Positions 1 to 10,877 of a DNA stretch of 47,165 nucleotides are shown here, in pieces; the first letter of the stretch is position 1, and each line of letters opens with the position of its first letter. Source of the stretch: Nautiliaceae bacterium (lineage in GTDB: Bacteria > Campylobacterota > Campylobacteria > Campylobacterales > Nautiliaceae); assembly GCA_027036005.1 (NCBI GenBank), contig JALVTJ010000052.1, positions 31,831-78,995 of the forward strand, given 5' to 3'. The notes beneath the pieces were generated by a model. That model did no database searches. It was not told the origin of the DNA and was given only the letters and a program-made list of their open reading frames with translations. Both the position numbers and the translations under genes were made by a program.

Positions 1-1157
1 TGAAGTTTATTAGTGGAAATTCCAACCTCAGCACCAAATCCGAAGACCCCTCCGTCGGTAAATCTCGTCGAAGCGTTTACATACACGCAGGCACTATCGA
101 TTCTATTCAAAAATTCTTCTGCAATCGAATAATTTTCCGTTACGATTGCATCGCTATGACCGCTGCCGTATTTTTGAATATGTTCGATTGCATCTTCAAT
201 ATCATCAACCACTCTGATAGATAGAATTTTATCGAGATATTCCGTATTCCAGTCTTCTTCGATTGCAGGTTTTATATCAATATATTCAAGCGTTATTTCA
301 CACCCTCTAAGCTCGACTTCGTTTTTTTGCATTTCTTCTTTGATTTTCGGCAAAAATTCGCCCGCTATTTGTCTATCAACAAGCAATGTCTCCATTGCAT
401 TGCAAACACCGGGTCTTTGGACCTTGGCATTAATTGCTATTTCTGCGGCTTTTTGCAAATTCGCATCTTTATGAACATAAACATGGCAAAGCCCCTTGTC
501 ATGCTTAACTACCGGGACTTTGGAATTTTCGCTGACAAATTTTATTAACTTTTCCCCGCCTCTTGGAATAATCAAATCTACATATTTATCTTGTTTTATA
601 AGCCACTCGACCCCTTTTCTCGAATAATCTGGAAGAAGAGAAACGGCATCTTTTGGAAGTGAGTTTTTTTCCAACACAAATCTTAAAATTTCAATAATTA
701 TACTGTTTGAATGATATGCTTCTTTTCCTCCTTTAAGTATGCACGCATTCCCGCTCATAAAACAAAGCCCGGCCGCATCACTTGTTACATTCGGACGCGA
801 TTCGTAAATAATGCCTATTACCCCTATTGGAATTTTAACTTTTTGAATTTCAAGTCCGTTATCGATTTTCCATCCTTCAATAACTCTTCCGACAGGATCT
901 TTCAGTTTAGCGATATCCCTCAGCGCATCTGCCATAGATTTTATTCTTTTTTCATCTAAAAACAGTCTATCCATTAAAGCGGAATTTAAATTTATCGATT
1001 TTGCATATTCCATATCCTTTTTATTCTCTTCAATTATCTCAAAAACGTTTTTTTCCAAAGATTTAGCCATTTCATTTAATACCGCTCTTTTTTCTTCTCC
1101 TTTTAACCCGGCAATTATTCTACTTGCTTCTTTTACATTTTGTAACACATTCTCCAT
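1..1157 (-). CDS. proA: Glutamate-5-semialdehyde dehydrogenase (gamma-glutamyl phosphate reductase), C-terminus cut by window edge
   Basis: Manual minus-strand translation from ATG at 1157: [32 protein letters not shown]...[39 protein letters not shown]...[26 protein letters not shown]; open at window start. Not in the ORF track because it is truncated. Confidence 0.95.
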   Translation of the reverse strand, partial: [385 protein letters not shown]

Positions 1158-1234
1158 TTCTCTCCCTTTTTTTGGTTATATTTTAACATAAATAATTATG
1201 GAGGACAAAAAGTCTCATTTTTAGGCTATTTTAA

Positions 1235-1248
1235 TGAATACTCATTCA
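1235..1248. promoter_or_regulatory. Dyad TGAAT-ACTC-ATTCA (ARG-box-like or Crp/Fnr-like operator)
   Basis: Perfect 5-4-5 inverted repeat in the proA / flavoprotein intergenic region. Confidence 0.35.
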
Positions 1249-1377
1249 AAGTAATAACTTATATATTTTTGTTTTGTTACTTTTTTACACATAAACAAAA
1301 AATTTAAATCATATTACAATTTTAACTATTCATTTAAGTTTCTTTTAGTATTATAATAAACAAAAAAAGGAGAAATA

Positions 1378-2385
1378 ATGTCTGCTTGTGATAAATTAAA
1401 CGATTTAGTAATAATAGGAGCTGGACCGGGAGGTATTGCATCGGGAGTAGAAGCTGTAATAGCCGGTATTCAAAAAAAAATAATTTTGGAAAAAGCGGAT
1501 AACCATAATGACGTTATCAGAAAATTTTACAAACAAGGCAAAAGAGTAGACAAAGACTGGCAAGGAAAAAAATTTGAATTCTTGGGAAACGTTACTTTTA
1601 AAGAAGGGACAAAAGAATCTTATTTGCAAGAAATGGACGAACTTATAAAAAAATATAAACTTGAAGATAAAATTTATTATAACCATCATATCTATGCCGT
1701 AAAAAAATTATGTGATGACGTTTTTGCCGTTGCAAGCGATAAAGAACTCGGAGCGATTTTGGCTAAAAAGGTAATAATAGCAATAGGAAGAATGGGAAAA
1801 CCGAATAAACCTTCTTACAAATTCCCAGCAAAAATAAGACCGAGACTTAATTTTAACCTTGATAAAGTTCAAGCAAATGAAAAAGTTTTGGTTGTCGGAG
1901 GAGGAGATACTGCGGGAGAATATGCCTACGGACTTGTTGATATGCATATAGGCTGCGATGTTACGCTTAATTACAGAAGGTCTGAAATAAAAAGAATGAA
2001 TCATTTAAATAAAAGCATTCTCGAAGAGTATGCAAACACAGGAAAATTAAAACTCAAACTTGGAGTTGATATTGAAAATGTAGAACCTGTTGAAAATGAT
2101 AGCGTTACTCCTCCAAGAGTAAAAGTTAATTTTAAAGACGGAACAAGCGAAATTTACGATAGAGTAATTTATGCACTTGGCGGAACAACACCAACTGATT
2201 TTCTAAAAAATGCCGGAATAGAACTAAACGAATGGGGAGAGCCTGTTTATAATCCGGAAACATTCGAAACAAATATCAAAGGATTGTATGTAATAGGAGA
2301 TGTAGCTGTAAGCAGTGGAAGCATTGCACTTGCATTCAATCACGCCTATCAAGCTATTCAAGACATTTCCAAAAAATTAAAATAA
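1378..2385 (+). CDS. FAD/NAD(P)-dependent oxidoreductase, thioredoxin-reductase-like / YpdA-like
   Basis: N-terminal GAGPGGIASGVEA, second Rossmann VVGGGDTAGEYAYG, C-terminal GLYVIGDVAVSSGSIALAFNHAYQAI; RBS aaggagaaata. Confidence 0.85.
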   Translation: MSACDKLNDLVIIGAGPGGIASGVEAVIAGIQKKIILEKADNHNDVIRKFYKQGKRVDKDWQGKKFEFLGNVTFKEGTKESYLQEMDELIKKYKLEDKIYYNHHIYAVKKLCDDVFAVASDKELGAILAKKVIIAIGRMGKPNKPSYKFPAKIRPRLNFNLDKVQANEKVLVVGGGDTAGEYAYGLVDMHIGCDVTLNYRRSEIKRMNHLNKSILEEYANTGKLKLKLGVDIENVEPVENDSVTPPRVKVNFKDGTSEIYDRVIYALGGTTPTDFLKNAGIELNEWGEPVYNPETFETNIKGLYVIGDVAVSSGSIALAFNHAYQAIQDISKKLK

Positions 2386-2447
2386 TTTTTTTTACAAATT
2401 TTTTCTTTTTTCTTATATATGCCCTATTTAAAAAGTATCTCAATATC

Positions 2448-2476
2448 ATAATAGAGGTAATTTTAACCCCTATTAT
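2448..2476. terminator. Hairpin between convergent genes, candidate terminator
   Basis: ATAATAGAGGT-7 nt-ACCCCTATTAT; 11-bp stem with one G.U pair when read on the minus strand; no clean U-run. Confidence 0.4.
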
Positions 2477-2486
2477 TTAAATCATT

Positions 2487-3350
2487 TTACAAATTAACAT
2501 CAACTATATGATGATTTAATCCCAACTCTTCTTTTGAATATCCAAATGCAAGTCCTAAAAGCTGAGGCAGGTGTAAAACGGGAATATTAATGTTTTTATT
2601 TGCTTCTTTTGCGGCTGAACGCTGTTTTACGTCAAGATTCAAATGACAAAGCGGACACGGAGTTACTATGGCCTCCGCCCCATTATTATCGGCATCTATT
2701 AAAATATCAGCCGTTAGTTTTTCGCTTAAAGGAGTATTTTGCAAATCAACATGAAACCCGCAACACCTTGTTTTTGAATCATATTCTATGCTTTCACCCA
2801 TTAATATTTTAATCAAATTCTCAATTGCATTTGGTTTATACGGATTTTCATTCAGGTTATCTCCGTCGTGAGTTTTGGAAGGTCTTATTATATGACATCC
2901 GTAAAACGGTGCGATTTTTAAATTAAGAGGTCTTTTTACATGTTTTGATATCTCTTCCAATCCCACATCTTCCAAAATAGCATACAAAAAATGTTGAATT
3001 TTACTACTTCCTGTATATTTGTATCCTATTTCGGAAAGTTTTTCATTGACTTTTTCTTTTAAATCTTCATTAGAATCAAGTTTTCTTTTTGTATTTTCAA
3101 GCATTAATTGACAAGTGTTACACAAAGTAACAAGTTTTAAACCTCTTTTTTCGGCAAGAGATATATTCCTTGCGTTTATCGTTAAAGACAAAAATTCGTC
3201 AAAATCCTGTAAATGTCCCGCCCCGCAGCAACTTGCTTCGTTTAACACTTCTATTTCAATTCCAAGCTCTTTTGCCACCGTTAAAGTCGATTTTAAAAGT
3301 TCAGGTGTTGATTCTCTTGCAGTGCATCCGGTATAAAGTGCATATTTCAT
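2487..3350 (-). CDS. sdhE: SdhE/MfrE-type (HdrB-like) CCG-domain subunit of class-E succinate dehydrogenase/fumarate reductase
   Basis: Two CCG cysteine motifs (SCCGAGHL...[14 protein letters not shown]...TPCPLCHL); directly follows SdhB and SdhA. Confidence 0.88.
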   Translation of the reverse strand: MKYALYTGCTARESTPELLKSTLTVAKELGIEIEVLNEASCCGAGHLQDFDEFLSLTINARNISLAEKRGLKLVTLCNTCQLMLENTKRKLDSNEDLKEKVNEKLSEIGYKYTGSSKIQHFLYAILEDVGLEEISKHVKRPLNLKIAPFYGCHIIRPSKTHDGDNLNENPYKPNAIENLIKILMGESIEYDSKTRCCGFHVDLQNTPLSEKLTADILIDADNNGAEAIVTPCPLCHLNLDVKQRSAAKEANKNINIPVLHLPQLLGLAFGYSKEELGLNHHIVDVNL

Positions 3351-3351
3351 T

Positions 3352-4326
3352 TTAATCCTTTAACTCATGCGTTTGTGATATTTCTACAAGTTTTTGAATC
3401 TCTTCCAATTGATCCGATTTTGGCATATTCCAAGGAAATTTGATTTTTCCTTTTGCAAACATTGAAAAAGCTTCTGGCAAATGTCTTATGACATTTACGC
3501 CTTCACTGTATAAAACGAGCATTCCTTCATCCAAAATTCCGTGTTTTTTAATTGAATGAACAAATCCTTCGGCGTGTTTTGTAGCAACGTTTTTCTTTGC
3601 AATTCCTTCTTCGAAAATCTGATTATGCAAATGCGTAATTTTAGTAAAAGGGTCTACTCCTTTCGGACATACTTCGATACAAGCTTGACATTTTACGCAA
3701 TCCCACACTCCTATTCCAAGCGAATCAACCAAACTTAGTCTCTCTTTTTTTGCATTATCTCTTTTATCGGCACTAAATCTGTATGTTTTGGCAAGAGCCT
3801 GCGGTCCTAAAAATTCCTTATTCTCCCTTAAACTCTCGCACGCATAATAACAGCACCCGCATGCTATACAATAATCCGCTTCTTCCAACGCTTCAACTTC
3901 TTCTGGCTTGATTAAATTCTCAGTTTTAGGATGTTCGTCTATTTCGGCTATAAGGAAAGGTTTAACTTTATGGTTTTTATCCCAAAAATCCTTTTTATCT
4001 ATTACCAAATCCTTAATTATTTTTTCCTTTTTATTACTCAAAGGCTCAACTACAAGCTCTTCACCGAAATCTTCAATCGCCTTTTTAAGAGGTGTTTTAC
4101 AAGCAAGCACGTTTTTTCCGTTAAGTTTAACCGCACAGCTTCCGCAAATTCCGTGCCTGCAACTTCTTCTGTAACTTAGAGTGCCGTCAATTTTCCATTT
4201 TATTTCATTCAAAGCATCAAGCAAAACGGCATCTTCTCTAAGGTCCAGCTCATATTTTTCATATTTTGGCTTATCTTCGTTTTCCGGATTAAATCTAAAA
4301 ACTTTTAAAACGACCTTCATTCCCAA
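3352..4326 (-). CDS. sdhB: Succinate dehydrogenase/fumarate reductase iron-sulfur subunit (long C-terminal form)
   Basis: 2Fe-2S motif [29 protein letters not shown] and [17 protein letters not shown]. Confidence 0.93.
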   Translation of the reverse strand: MGMKVVLKVFRFNPENEDKPKYEKYELDLREDAVLLDALNEIKWKIDGTLSYRRSCRHGICGSCAVKLNGKNVLACKTPLKKAIEDFGEELVVEPLSNKKEKIIKDLVIDKKDFWDKNHKVKPFLIAEIDEHPKTENLIKPEEVEALEEADYCIACGCCYYACESLRENKEFLGPQALAKTYRFSADKRDNAKKERLSLVDSLGIGVWDCVKCQACIEVCPKGVDPFTKITHLHNQIFEEGIAKKNVATKHAEGFVHSIKKHGILDEGMLVLYSEGVNVIRHLPEAFSMFAKGKIKFPWNMPKSDQLEEIQKLVEISQTHELKD

Positions 4327-4330
4327 TCCT

Positions 4331-6037
4331 TTAATACTTACGCTCTTGCGGTTCGAATTTTGTAATTTTTACATCGGAATATTCTATATCTATTTTATTT
4401 TCATTTAAATATGCAAACGTATGTTTTAAGAAATTTTCATCATCTCTTTTTGGATAATCTTCCCTAAAATGAGCTCCTCTTGATTCTTTTCTATTAATTG
4501 CTCCTTCAACGATAAACAAAGCGTAATCAAGCATATGCCCAAGTTCAATTGCTTCTTGCAAATCCGTATTGTAAGCATTGCTTTTGTCGTCAAGTTTAAT
4601 GTTTTTAAATCTTTCTCTCAGTTCAAGAAGTTTTTCTCTTGCTTCAATCATTGTTTTTTCTTCTCTGAATACCCCTACCTTTGTGCTCATTGTCTCTTGA
4701 AGTTCTTCTCTTATGTTTGAAACTCTCTCGTTTCCGTTATTGTTTAAAATAGTGTTAATTTCGTCAAGTAATTTTTGTGCATCTTCATTTTTGGCTTCTT
4801 TTAAGTCCAAATTATCCAAATCTTTAAGAATATTCGCTCCCGTCCATCTTCCATAAAAAAGAGCTTCAAGCAATGAATTAGCACCAAGTCTGTTTGCTCC
4901 GTGAACGCTCACGCAGGCACATTCCCCTGCTGCATAAAGCCCCTGTGTTAATTCATTAGGATTTTTTCTGACATGTCCGTTTATATCAACAGGAATTCCC
5001 CCCATTGAATAATGCGCCGTAGCGGAAATTAAAATAGGCTCTTTTACCATATCCCTGCCTAAGAACGTGAGTGCCAAATCCCTAAGCTCAGGCAATCTTT
5101 CGTTTATTTTCTTTTCCCCCAAATGTGTCAAATCAAGATAAACAGCAAAAGGATCCTCTTTTGCACCCCTGCCTTCGATTATCTCTTTCATAATTGCTCT
5201 GCTCACAACATCCCTCGGAGCAAGTTCCATTTTTTCAGGAGCATATTTTTCCATAAATCTTTCGCCCTTGCTATTATAAAGTCTTCCGCCTTCGCCCCTT
5301 GCAGCTTCACTCATCAATATTCCGCTACCTGCAAGACCTGTCGGGTGAAACTGAACAAACTCCATATCTTCAAGAGGAAGACCTCGTCTGGCTAAAATTG
5401 AAAGTCCGTCTCCCGTATTTGCATGAGCATTAGAATTTATCTTAAACGCCCTTGCATATCCTCCCGTTGCAAACATCACGGCTTTTGCGTTAAAAATAGC
5501 AGGCGTCAAATCTCTTATATTATAAGCTACAACTCCGTATGCTTTGCCGTTTTCATACAGCAAATCACCCACATACCATTCATCAAGCATTAAAACATTT
5601 TCCCTTACACATTGCTCGTATATTGTTTGAAGAAGGGTAAGCCCTGTCCTATCTTTTGCAAAACACGCTCTTGGTCTGCTTTGTCCCCCAAAAGGTCTTT
5701 GTGCAATTCTTCCATCTTCTTTTCTGCTAAAAACCGCTCCCATTCTCTCAATCCATCTGATTGTTTCGGGAGCTTTCGAGCACATAAGCTCGACTGCGTC
5801 TTGATCCGCCAAATAATCACTTCCTTTGACGGTATCAAACATATGAAGCTCAACATCGTCATCATCCGCAAGCGCAGCATTAATTCCTCCTTGCGCAGCA
5901 CCGGAATGAGAGCGCAAAGGATGAAGTTTTGTAAGAACCGTAACTTTTTTACCGGCTTTTGTAAGTTCTCTTGCAGCAGCCAAACCTGCAAGCCCCGCAC
6001 CTACAATAACAACATCACTGACATAAACAGGTATCAT
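4331..6037 (-). CDS. sdhA: Succinate dehydrogenase/fumarate reductase flavoprotein subunit
   Basis: [97 protein letters not shown] before ATG. Confidence 0.95.
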   Translation of the reverse strand: MIPVYVSDVVIVGAGLAGLAAARELTKAGKKVTVLTKLHPLRSHSGAAQGGINAALADDDDVELHMFDTVKGSDYLADQDAVELMCSKAPETIRWIERMGAVFSRKEDGRIAQRPFGGQSRPRACFAKDRTGLTLLQTIYEQCVRENVLMLDEWYVGDLLYENGKAYGVVAYNIRDLTPAIFNAKAVMFATGGYARAFKINSNAHANTGDGLSILARRGLPLEDMEFVQFHPTGLAGSGILMSEAARGEGGRLYNSKGERFMEKYAPEKMELAPRDVVSRAIMKEIIEGRGAKEDPFAVYLDLTHLGEKKINERLPELRDLALTFLGRDMVKEPILISATAHYSMGGIPVDINGHVRKNPNELTQGLYAAGECACVSVHGANRLGANSLLEALFYGRWTGANILKDLDNLDLKEAKNEDAQKLLDEINTILNNNGNERVSNIREELQETMSTKVGVFREEKTMIEAREKLLELRERFKNIKLDDKSNAYNTDLQEAIELGHMLDYALFIVEGAINRKESRGAHFREDYPKRDDENFLKHTFAYLNENKIDIEYSDVKITKFEPQERKY

Positions 6038-6038
6038 A

Positions 6039-7451
6039 TCATACTCCTAAAAATTCCTTTATTTTTTTTGCGGCTTCCCTGCCGTCTCTTGCCGCCGTTA
6101 CCGCCAAATCGGCACCTCTTATAGCATCACCTCCCGCAAATATCTTAGGATTGCTCGTTTGATAGTTTTTCACCAGCGGACATCCCCATTTATCTGTTTC
6201 GATACCGGCGCTTTCATACCATTCGAATTTTACATTGTCAAAACCAAGCGCTAATATAATTATATCACAATCTATTTCAAAATCGCTACCCTCAACAACC
6301 TTAACTCTTCTTCTGCCGCTCTCATCAGGTTCTCCAAGTTCTGTTTTTTGACAAACAAGCCCTATTACTTCATTATTTTCATTTACTTTCACTTCTTTTG
6401 GTGCCGTATAAAATTTAAATTTAACTCCCTCTTCTTTTGCGTTAATAACCTCTTTTTTACTTCCCGGCATATTTTCTTCATCTCTTCTGTATACGCAAGT
6501 AACCTCTTTTGCTCCTCTTCTAACAGCCGTTCTAACGGCATCCATAGCGCTGTCCCCTCCACCGAGGACAACAACTCTTTTGCCTTCCAAATCACATTCG
6601 TCAAAATCTTCAAAAATTATTTTTTGAGATCTTGTCAATACATCCATTACATGATATACGCCTTTTGCGTCTTCATTTTTCATTCTGGCACTTCTGCCGC
6701 TTGGAGCTCCTACTCCGATAAAAACCGCATCAAATTCATCAAGGATTTTTTTCATATCTTCTTTTGTTTCGATAGATTTGTTTAAATGAAGTTTAAGCCC
6801 GGCTTTTTTCATCCATTCGAATCTTCTGAAAATAACGTTTTTGTCTATTTTGAAATTAGGAATTCCATAAGTTAAAAGCCCTCCGGGTCTATCGCTTTTT
6901 TCAAAAATTTCCACATTAATTCCTTCTCTTAGTAAAAATGTGGCACAACTCATCCCCGCAGGTCCGCTGCCTATTACGGCAACCCTTTTTTTTCTTTTTT
7001 TATCTTCTCCGTAATAAGGCTTTAAGCCCATTTCAAACGCTCTTTCGTTTAAATATACTTCAATCGCACCTATTGCAACACTTCCGTGTTCCGTTTTGGC
7101 AATAGTGCAGCTTCCCTGACACAAATTGTCATGAGGACAAACCCTTCCCAAAATTTCAGGAAAAGGAGACATTTCATTGCTGAGTTTAAACGCTTTTTTG
7201 ATATCGCCTTTTTTTACGGCTTTGATCCATTGAGGGATATAATTATTAAGAGGACAGCCGGTTCTGCAAAATTCAAATTCGCTATTTAAACCTCTCATTA
7301 TGTCAATAGGACAGGTAATACATCTTTGAGCTTGATTTTTAGCTTCTTCGTCGCTAAATTCAATATAAACCGGGTAAAAATCATTTACTCTCTCCTCGGC
7401 GGGTCTTTTTCTTTGGATTTGTTTTGGAATTTCTTTGAATTTTCTTTTCAT
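6039..7451 (-). CDS. GltD-like NAD(P)H oxidoreductase (glutamate synthase small-subunit family)
   Basis: N-terminal Cys-rich domain (RCITCPID...[14 protein letters not shown]...[13 protein letters not shown]), [57 protein letters not shown]. Confidence 0.88.
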   Translation of the reverse strand: MKRKFKEIPKQIQRKRPAEERVNDFYPVYIEFSDEEAKNQAQRCITCPIDIMRGLNSEFEFCRTGCPLNNYIPQWIKAVKKGDIKKAFKLSNEMSPFPEILGRVCPHDNLCQGSCTIAKTEHGSVAIGAIEVYLNERAFEMGLKPYYGEDKKRKKRVAVIGSGPAGMSCATFLLREGINVEIFEKSDRPGGLLTYGIPNFKIDKNVIFRRFEWMKKAGLKLHLNKSIETKEDMKKILDEFDAVFIGVGAPSGRSARMKNEDAKGVYHVMDVLTRSQKIIFEDFDECDLEGKRVVVLGGGDSAMDAVRTAVRRGAKEVTCVYRRDEENMPGSKKEVINAKEEGVKFKFYTAPKEVKVNENNEVIGLVCQKTELGEPDESGRRRVKVVEGSDFEIDCDIIILALGFDNVKFEWYESAGIETDKWGCPLVKNYQTSNPKIFAGGDAIRGADLAVTAARDGREAAKKIKEFLGV

Positions 7452-7454
7452 TAA

Positions 7455-7790
7455 TCACTCCTTTATCTCTATGTATTCTATATGCATCTCTTCTCCGGAT
7501 ATAATTTCGGTTTTCAAACTTCCGCACACGGGACAAGAAAAATCAAAATCCTTAATTTCGTTTTCCGCTCCGCAGGATTTGCATTTTATTTTTATTTCGC
7601 ATTCTATTATTTCGAGTTCAGCGTTTTTACAAACGGTGTTTTCTTTGAAAAAATCAAAACTTTCTTTCAAAAAATAAGGTTCAATTCCGCTCATTTTGCC
7701 TATTTTAACCGCAACTTTTGCAACTTCTTTATTTTTTGCGTGTTTTTCAATAATCTTCATCATTGATTGGACAACACTTAATTCATGCAT
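7455..7790 (-). CDS. hypA: Hydrogenase nickel incorporation protein HypA
   Basis: MHELSVVQSMMKIIEKHA N-terminus; zinc motif CKSCGAE...CPVCGS. Confidence 0.95.
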   Translation of the reverse strand: MHELSVVQSMMKIIEKHAKNKEVAKVAVKIGKMSGIEPYFLKESFDFFKENTVCKNAELEIIECEIKIKCKSCGAENEIKDFDFSCPVCGSLKTEIISGEEMHIEYIEIKE

Positions 7791-8304
7791 TTAATCTCTC
7801 GAATGCCGCTTCTTGTTTTCTTTTTTTATATTCATCGTAATCGATAAGCTCTATCGCTTCGGTAGGACAAACGTTAACACACGCTTGTTTGCCTTCCTCT
7901 CCTCCGCACAAATCGCATTTCATAGCCACCAAATCCGTTACATTTTGGTTATGAACTTCTCTATTCGCCATTACAATGGCTCCGAAAGGACAAACAACGG
8001 CACAACTTCGACACCCTATACAATCATCCTCATAAATTTTGACATAATTGTTTTCATATACGATGATATTTATGGGACACGCTTTAACACAAGGAGCGTC
8101 TTCGCACTGCATACATTGCATAGGTGCTGTTAAATTGGCTTTTTTTATAACCTCATTTCTGTGAATCAATTTTTCGCCTTCAAGCCCTTTCTCATATGCT
8201 TCATCCAGGCTGACACCCATATGACTTGCGGCACAAGCAAGCTCGCAATTTAGACATCCTATACATTTTTTAGCATCTGCAAAAATAAATTTATTAGCCA
8301 TCAA
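7783..8304 (-). CDS. 4Fe-4S ferredoxin subunit (CooF/HycB-like)
   Basis: Four ferredoxin clusters: CIGCLNCELAC, CMQCEDAPCVKACP, CIGCRSCAVVCPFGA, CDLCGGEEGKQACVNVCPTEAI. Confidence 0.88.
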   Translation of the reverse strand: MMANKFIFADAKKCIGCLNCELACAASHMGVSLDEAYEKGLEGEKLIHRNEVIKKANLTAPMQCMQCEDAPCVKACPINIIVYENNYVKIYEDDCIGCRSCAVVCPFGAIVMANREVHNQNVTDLVAMKCDLCGGEEGKQACVNVCPTEAIELIDYDEYKKRKQEAAFERLNA

Positions 8305-8358
8305 ATCTCCTTTATTATTGATTTATCGGTTACATATTTTTAAATATTGATTGTCATA

Positions 8359-9444
8359 TTATCTTTCCGTGCAAGAAATACAAGGATCGATACTATTGAA
8401 AATAACGGCAACGTCCGTAAGTTTATTACCCGGAATCATCACTCTTAAAGATTCCCAGTTCATATATGTAGGAACTCTCCATCTCATTCTTTCAGGTTTT
8501 TGCAAACCGTTTGTTTTTAAATAATATATTAGCTCGCCCCTTGGAGCTTCACTTCTGCTTACGGCTTCTCCGGCAGGAATATGAGGTCTTTTTTGCAAAA
8601 CGACTTTTCCTTGGGGAAGATTTTTCAAAGCCAATCTTATAAGCCTTATCGAATCTTTAACCTCTCTCCATCTTACTTTCGTTCTTGAATAAACATCGCC
8701 GTCTTTTTCAATAATGATTTTAGGTTTTAATTCGTCATACGCTGCATACGGGGCTTTAATCCTTACATCGTTCATAACCCCGCTTCCTCTTGCGGTAGGA
8801 CCTGTTACACCAAGTCTAAGCGCATCTTCATAAGGCAACACTCCGACGCCTTTCGTTCTTGCTTTTACAATTTTATTATTAAAATAAACATCCATAATTT
8901 CATCGACTTGCGGTTCAAGCTCTTTTAATCTTTTTAAGATATAATCAATCTGCTCTTTATCCACATCATATTTCACACCCGTTAAGGTATTGGCGCTCAT
9001 ATCCATCCTATTACCCCAAATGGATTCTTTTATATCCTGAACAATTTCCCTTGCTTCCATTGTTTGCGTCATTAGGGTATGAAATCCGACCAAATGCGCA
9101 AGCATACTCAAATTAAACATATGCGAAGCCACTCTTTTGACCTCATCTGCAACCACTCTTAAATAAAGAGCTCTTTTAGTAGGCTTTATATTCGCTATCT
9201 TCTCAACCGCCATAACATATGTAAAAGGATGGTTGTTCGAACAAAGTGAACACACCCTCTCCGTTAAAATCAGATTTTGAAAAAAGTTTTTCTGCATTGC
9301 AAGATATTCAATTCCTCTATGAACAAAGCCGTTTATCATATCAACATTTTTTACACTCTCGCCTTCAATATCTATTTTGAAATAAATAGGCTCTTCAAGT
9401 CCAATATGAAAAGGACCAATCGGTATTTTAGTTATTTTGCTCAT
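8359..9444 (-). CDS. cooH: [NiFe] hydrogenase group 4 large subunit (CooH/EchE/HycE-type)
   Basis: N-terminal Ni ligand motif TERVCSLCSNNHP and C-terminal DPCISCTER. ORF track starts at 9459; ATG at 9444 (MSKITKIPIGPFH) has a better SD (GAAAGG). Confidence 0.92.
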   Translation of the reverse strand: MSKITKIPIGPFHIGLEEPIYFKIDIEGESVKNVDMINGFVHRGIEYLAMQKNFFQNLILTERVCSLCSNNHPFTYVMAVEKIANIKPTKRALYLRVVADEVKRVASHMFNLSMLAHLVGFHTLMTQTMEAREIVQDIKESIWGNRMDMSANTLTGVKYDVDKEQIDYILKRLKELEPQVDEIMDVYFNNKIVKARTKGVGVLPYEDALRLGVTGPTARGSGVMNDVRIKAPYAAYDELKPKIIIEKDGDVYSRTKVRWREVKDSIRLIRLALKNLPQGKVVLQKRPHIPAGEAVSRSEAPRGELIYYLKTNGLQKPERMRWRVPTYMNWESLRVMIPGNKLTDVAVIFNSIDPCISCTER

Positions 9445-9952
9445 CTTTATGCCTTTCACTTTCTATTTTTTCCCACATACTACAAGTAGCCGCTCCGTTC
9501 ATTGCTTGAGAAAGCGGCATATATTCCCCTAAAATTCCCTCGGCTATACTCTCATCCAAAAACAGCCGTTTAGGATTCGGATGATTTAAAAGTTTTATTC
9601 CGAACATCTCTTTAAATTCCCTCTCAGTCCAATCGGCAGATTTTAAAATAGGAGTAATTGAATCAACAGTGTTATCGAAAAGTTCAACTTCAACGTTTAG
9701 TAAAATTCCGTCAATATCCAGATGATAAACTAAGACATGATGGTCATCTTTTTTATAAGCGCTGATAATTACGCACCTACCGCCGAAATCCTTTACAATT
9801 TGAGCAATATGAAGGATATCTTTTCTATCATAAAGTTTAAGCCATATCTGAATATTTCCATATAAATCAAGTTCGTCTTTGATATCGTATTTGTCTTTGT
9901 CAAGCCTCTCTTTTATTTCCGCTATGATTTTTCTTTTTAATGTTTCTTTCAT
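9428..9952 (-). CDS. cooU: NuoC/CooU-like hydrogenase subunit
   Basis: SADWTEREFKEMFGIKLLNHPNPKRLFLDE, the 30-kDa complex I subunit signature; gene order. Confidence 0.88.
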   Translation of the reverse strand: MKETLKRKIIAEIKERLDKDKYDIKDELDLYGNIQIWLKLYDRKDILHIAQIVKDFGGRCVIISAYKKDDHHVLVYHLDIDGILLNVEVELFDNTVDSITPILKSADWTEREFKEMFGIKLLNHPNPKRLFLDESIAEGILGEYMPLSQAMNGAATCSMWEKIESERHKDEQNN

Positions 9953-10479
9953 TGATACAACCTTTCAAAAGCAGCTTTTTTTCTGCATTCGGGACACAGT
10001 TTCATTAAATTTTTTATTTCGTCGTTTATATGTGGATACGATTTTTCAATCAAAGGAAGCGTAGCAGGGACAAATTTATTACCGCATACAGGACACTCTT
10101 TTTCACTTATTGCGGCAATTGTTACAAATTTGAATTTTTCTTCTTTCGTATTGGCAGTGTGAAAATCATTTGTCAATTTTATTGCGCCGGTAGGACAAAA
10201 AAATTCGCAGTTTCCGCAAAAACAACATGTGTTATACCATGTGGTATGAACATATACGTCATTTTCTTTTTTTATATATATCGCACCCGATGGACAAACT
10301 TCCTGACACGTCCCGCAAGCCGTGCAAATCGATGCGTCCACTTTTAATTTACCTCTTAATTTTTCGGGAATGAATGTTTTACCAAACGGATAAGGATCCG
10401 TTACAGGTCCTTTTAATAAATTTCTTATCGCAATTTTTAAAAATCCGCTCATTTTTGATTCCTTATTTTTTGTTTCCAA
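9949..10479 (-). CDS. cooX: NuoI/CooX-like 2x[4Fe-4S] hydrogenase subunit
   Basis: CTACGTCQEVCPSGAI and CCFCGNCEFFCPTGAI plus C-terminal CPVCG...CPECR pair. Confidence 0.88.
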   Translation of the reverse strand: METKNKESKMSGFLKIAIRNLLKGPVTDPYPFGKTFIPEKLRGKLKVDASICTACGTCQEVCPSGAIYIKKENDVYVHTTWYNTCCFCGNCEFFCPTGAIKLTNDFHTANTKEEKFKFVTIAAISEKECPVCGNKFVPATLPLIEKSYPHINDEIKNLMKLCPECRKKAAFERLYQ

Positions 10480-10877
10480 ATTTCAAGAGCTTTTGCAACT
10501 CCGTCTATTATCGCCTGAGGTCTTGGAGGACATCCCGGAACGTTTACATCAACCTGAACATATTTATCAAGCGGTCCTTCTATTGCATACGAATCTCTAA
10601 ATATCCCGCAACTCGTAGGGCATGTTCCTACCGCAACGACTACAAAAGGATTTGGAAGTTCGTCCAACACTTCAACCAAATAGGATTTGCTTCTTGCCGT
10701 AATAGGCCCCGTTACAAGTAAAATATCCGCATGCTTGGGACTTCCCGTATATCTGCATCCGAGCCTTTCAACATCGTATCTCGGAATCATCGCCGTCGTG
10801 GCAAGCTCAACATCACAACCGTTACAGCTTCCCGTATTAATTCTGAATAAAAAGGGACTTCTTGTTATAATACTCAT
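10449..10877 (-). CDS. cooL: [NiFe] hydrogenase small subunit (NuoB/CooL-like)
   Basis: NTGSCNGCDVELATTAMIPRYDVERLGCRYTGSPKHADILLVTGPIT; VAVGTCPTSCGIFRDSYAIEG; VPGCPPRPQAI. Confidence 0.93.
   Translation of the reverse strand: MSIITRSPFLFRINTGSCNGCDVELATTAMIPRYDVERLGCRYTGSPKHADILLVTGPITARSKSYLVEVLDELPNPFVVVAVGTCPTSCGIFRDSYAIEGPLDKYVQVDVNVPGCPPRPQAIIDGVAKALEIWKQKIRNQK

Noticed and set aside
5605-6124. Long ORFs in other frames or on the opposite strand over sdhA (131 aa -, 170 aa +), and similar shadows such as 6348..6785, 24499..24975, 30183..30728 and 36138..36542
   Set aside because: They overlap well-supported genes, have no recognisable motifs and unlikely composition; typical shadow ORFs.
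9445-9459. ORF-track N-terminal extension MKGIK of the hydrogenase large subunit
   Set aside because: Better SD spacing and protein start at 9444; the extension merely lengthens overlap with cooU.
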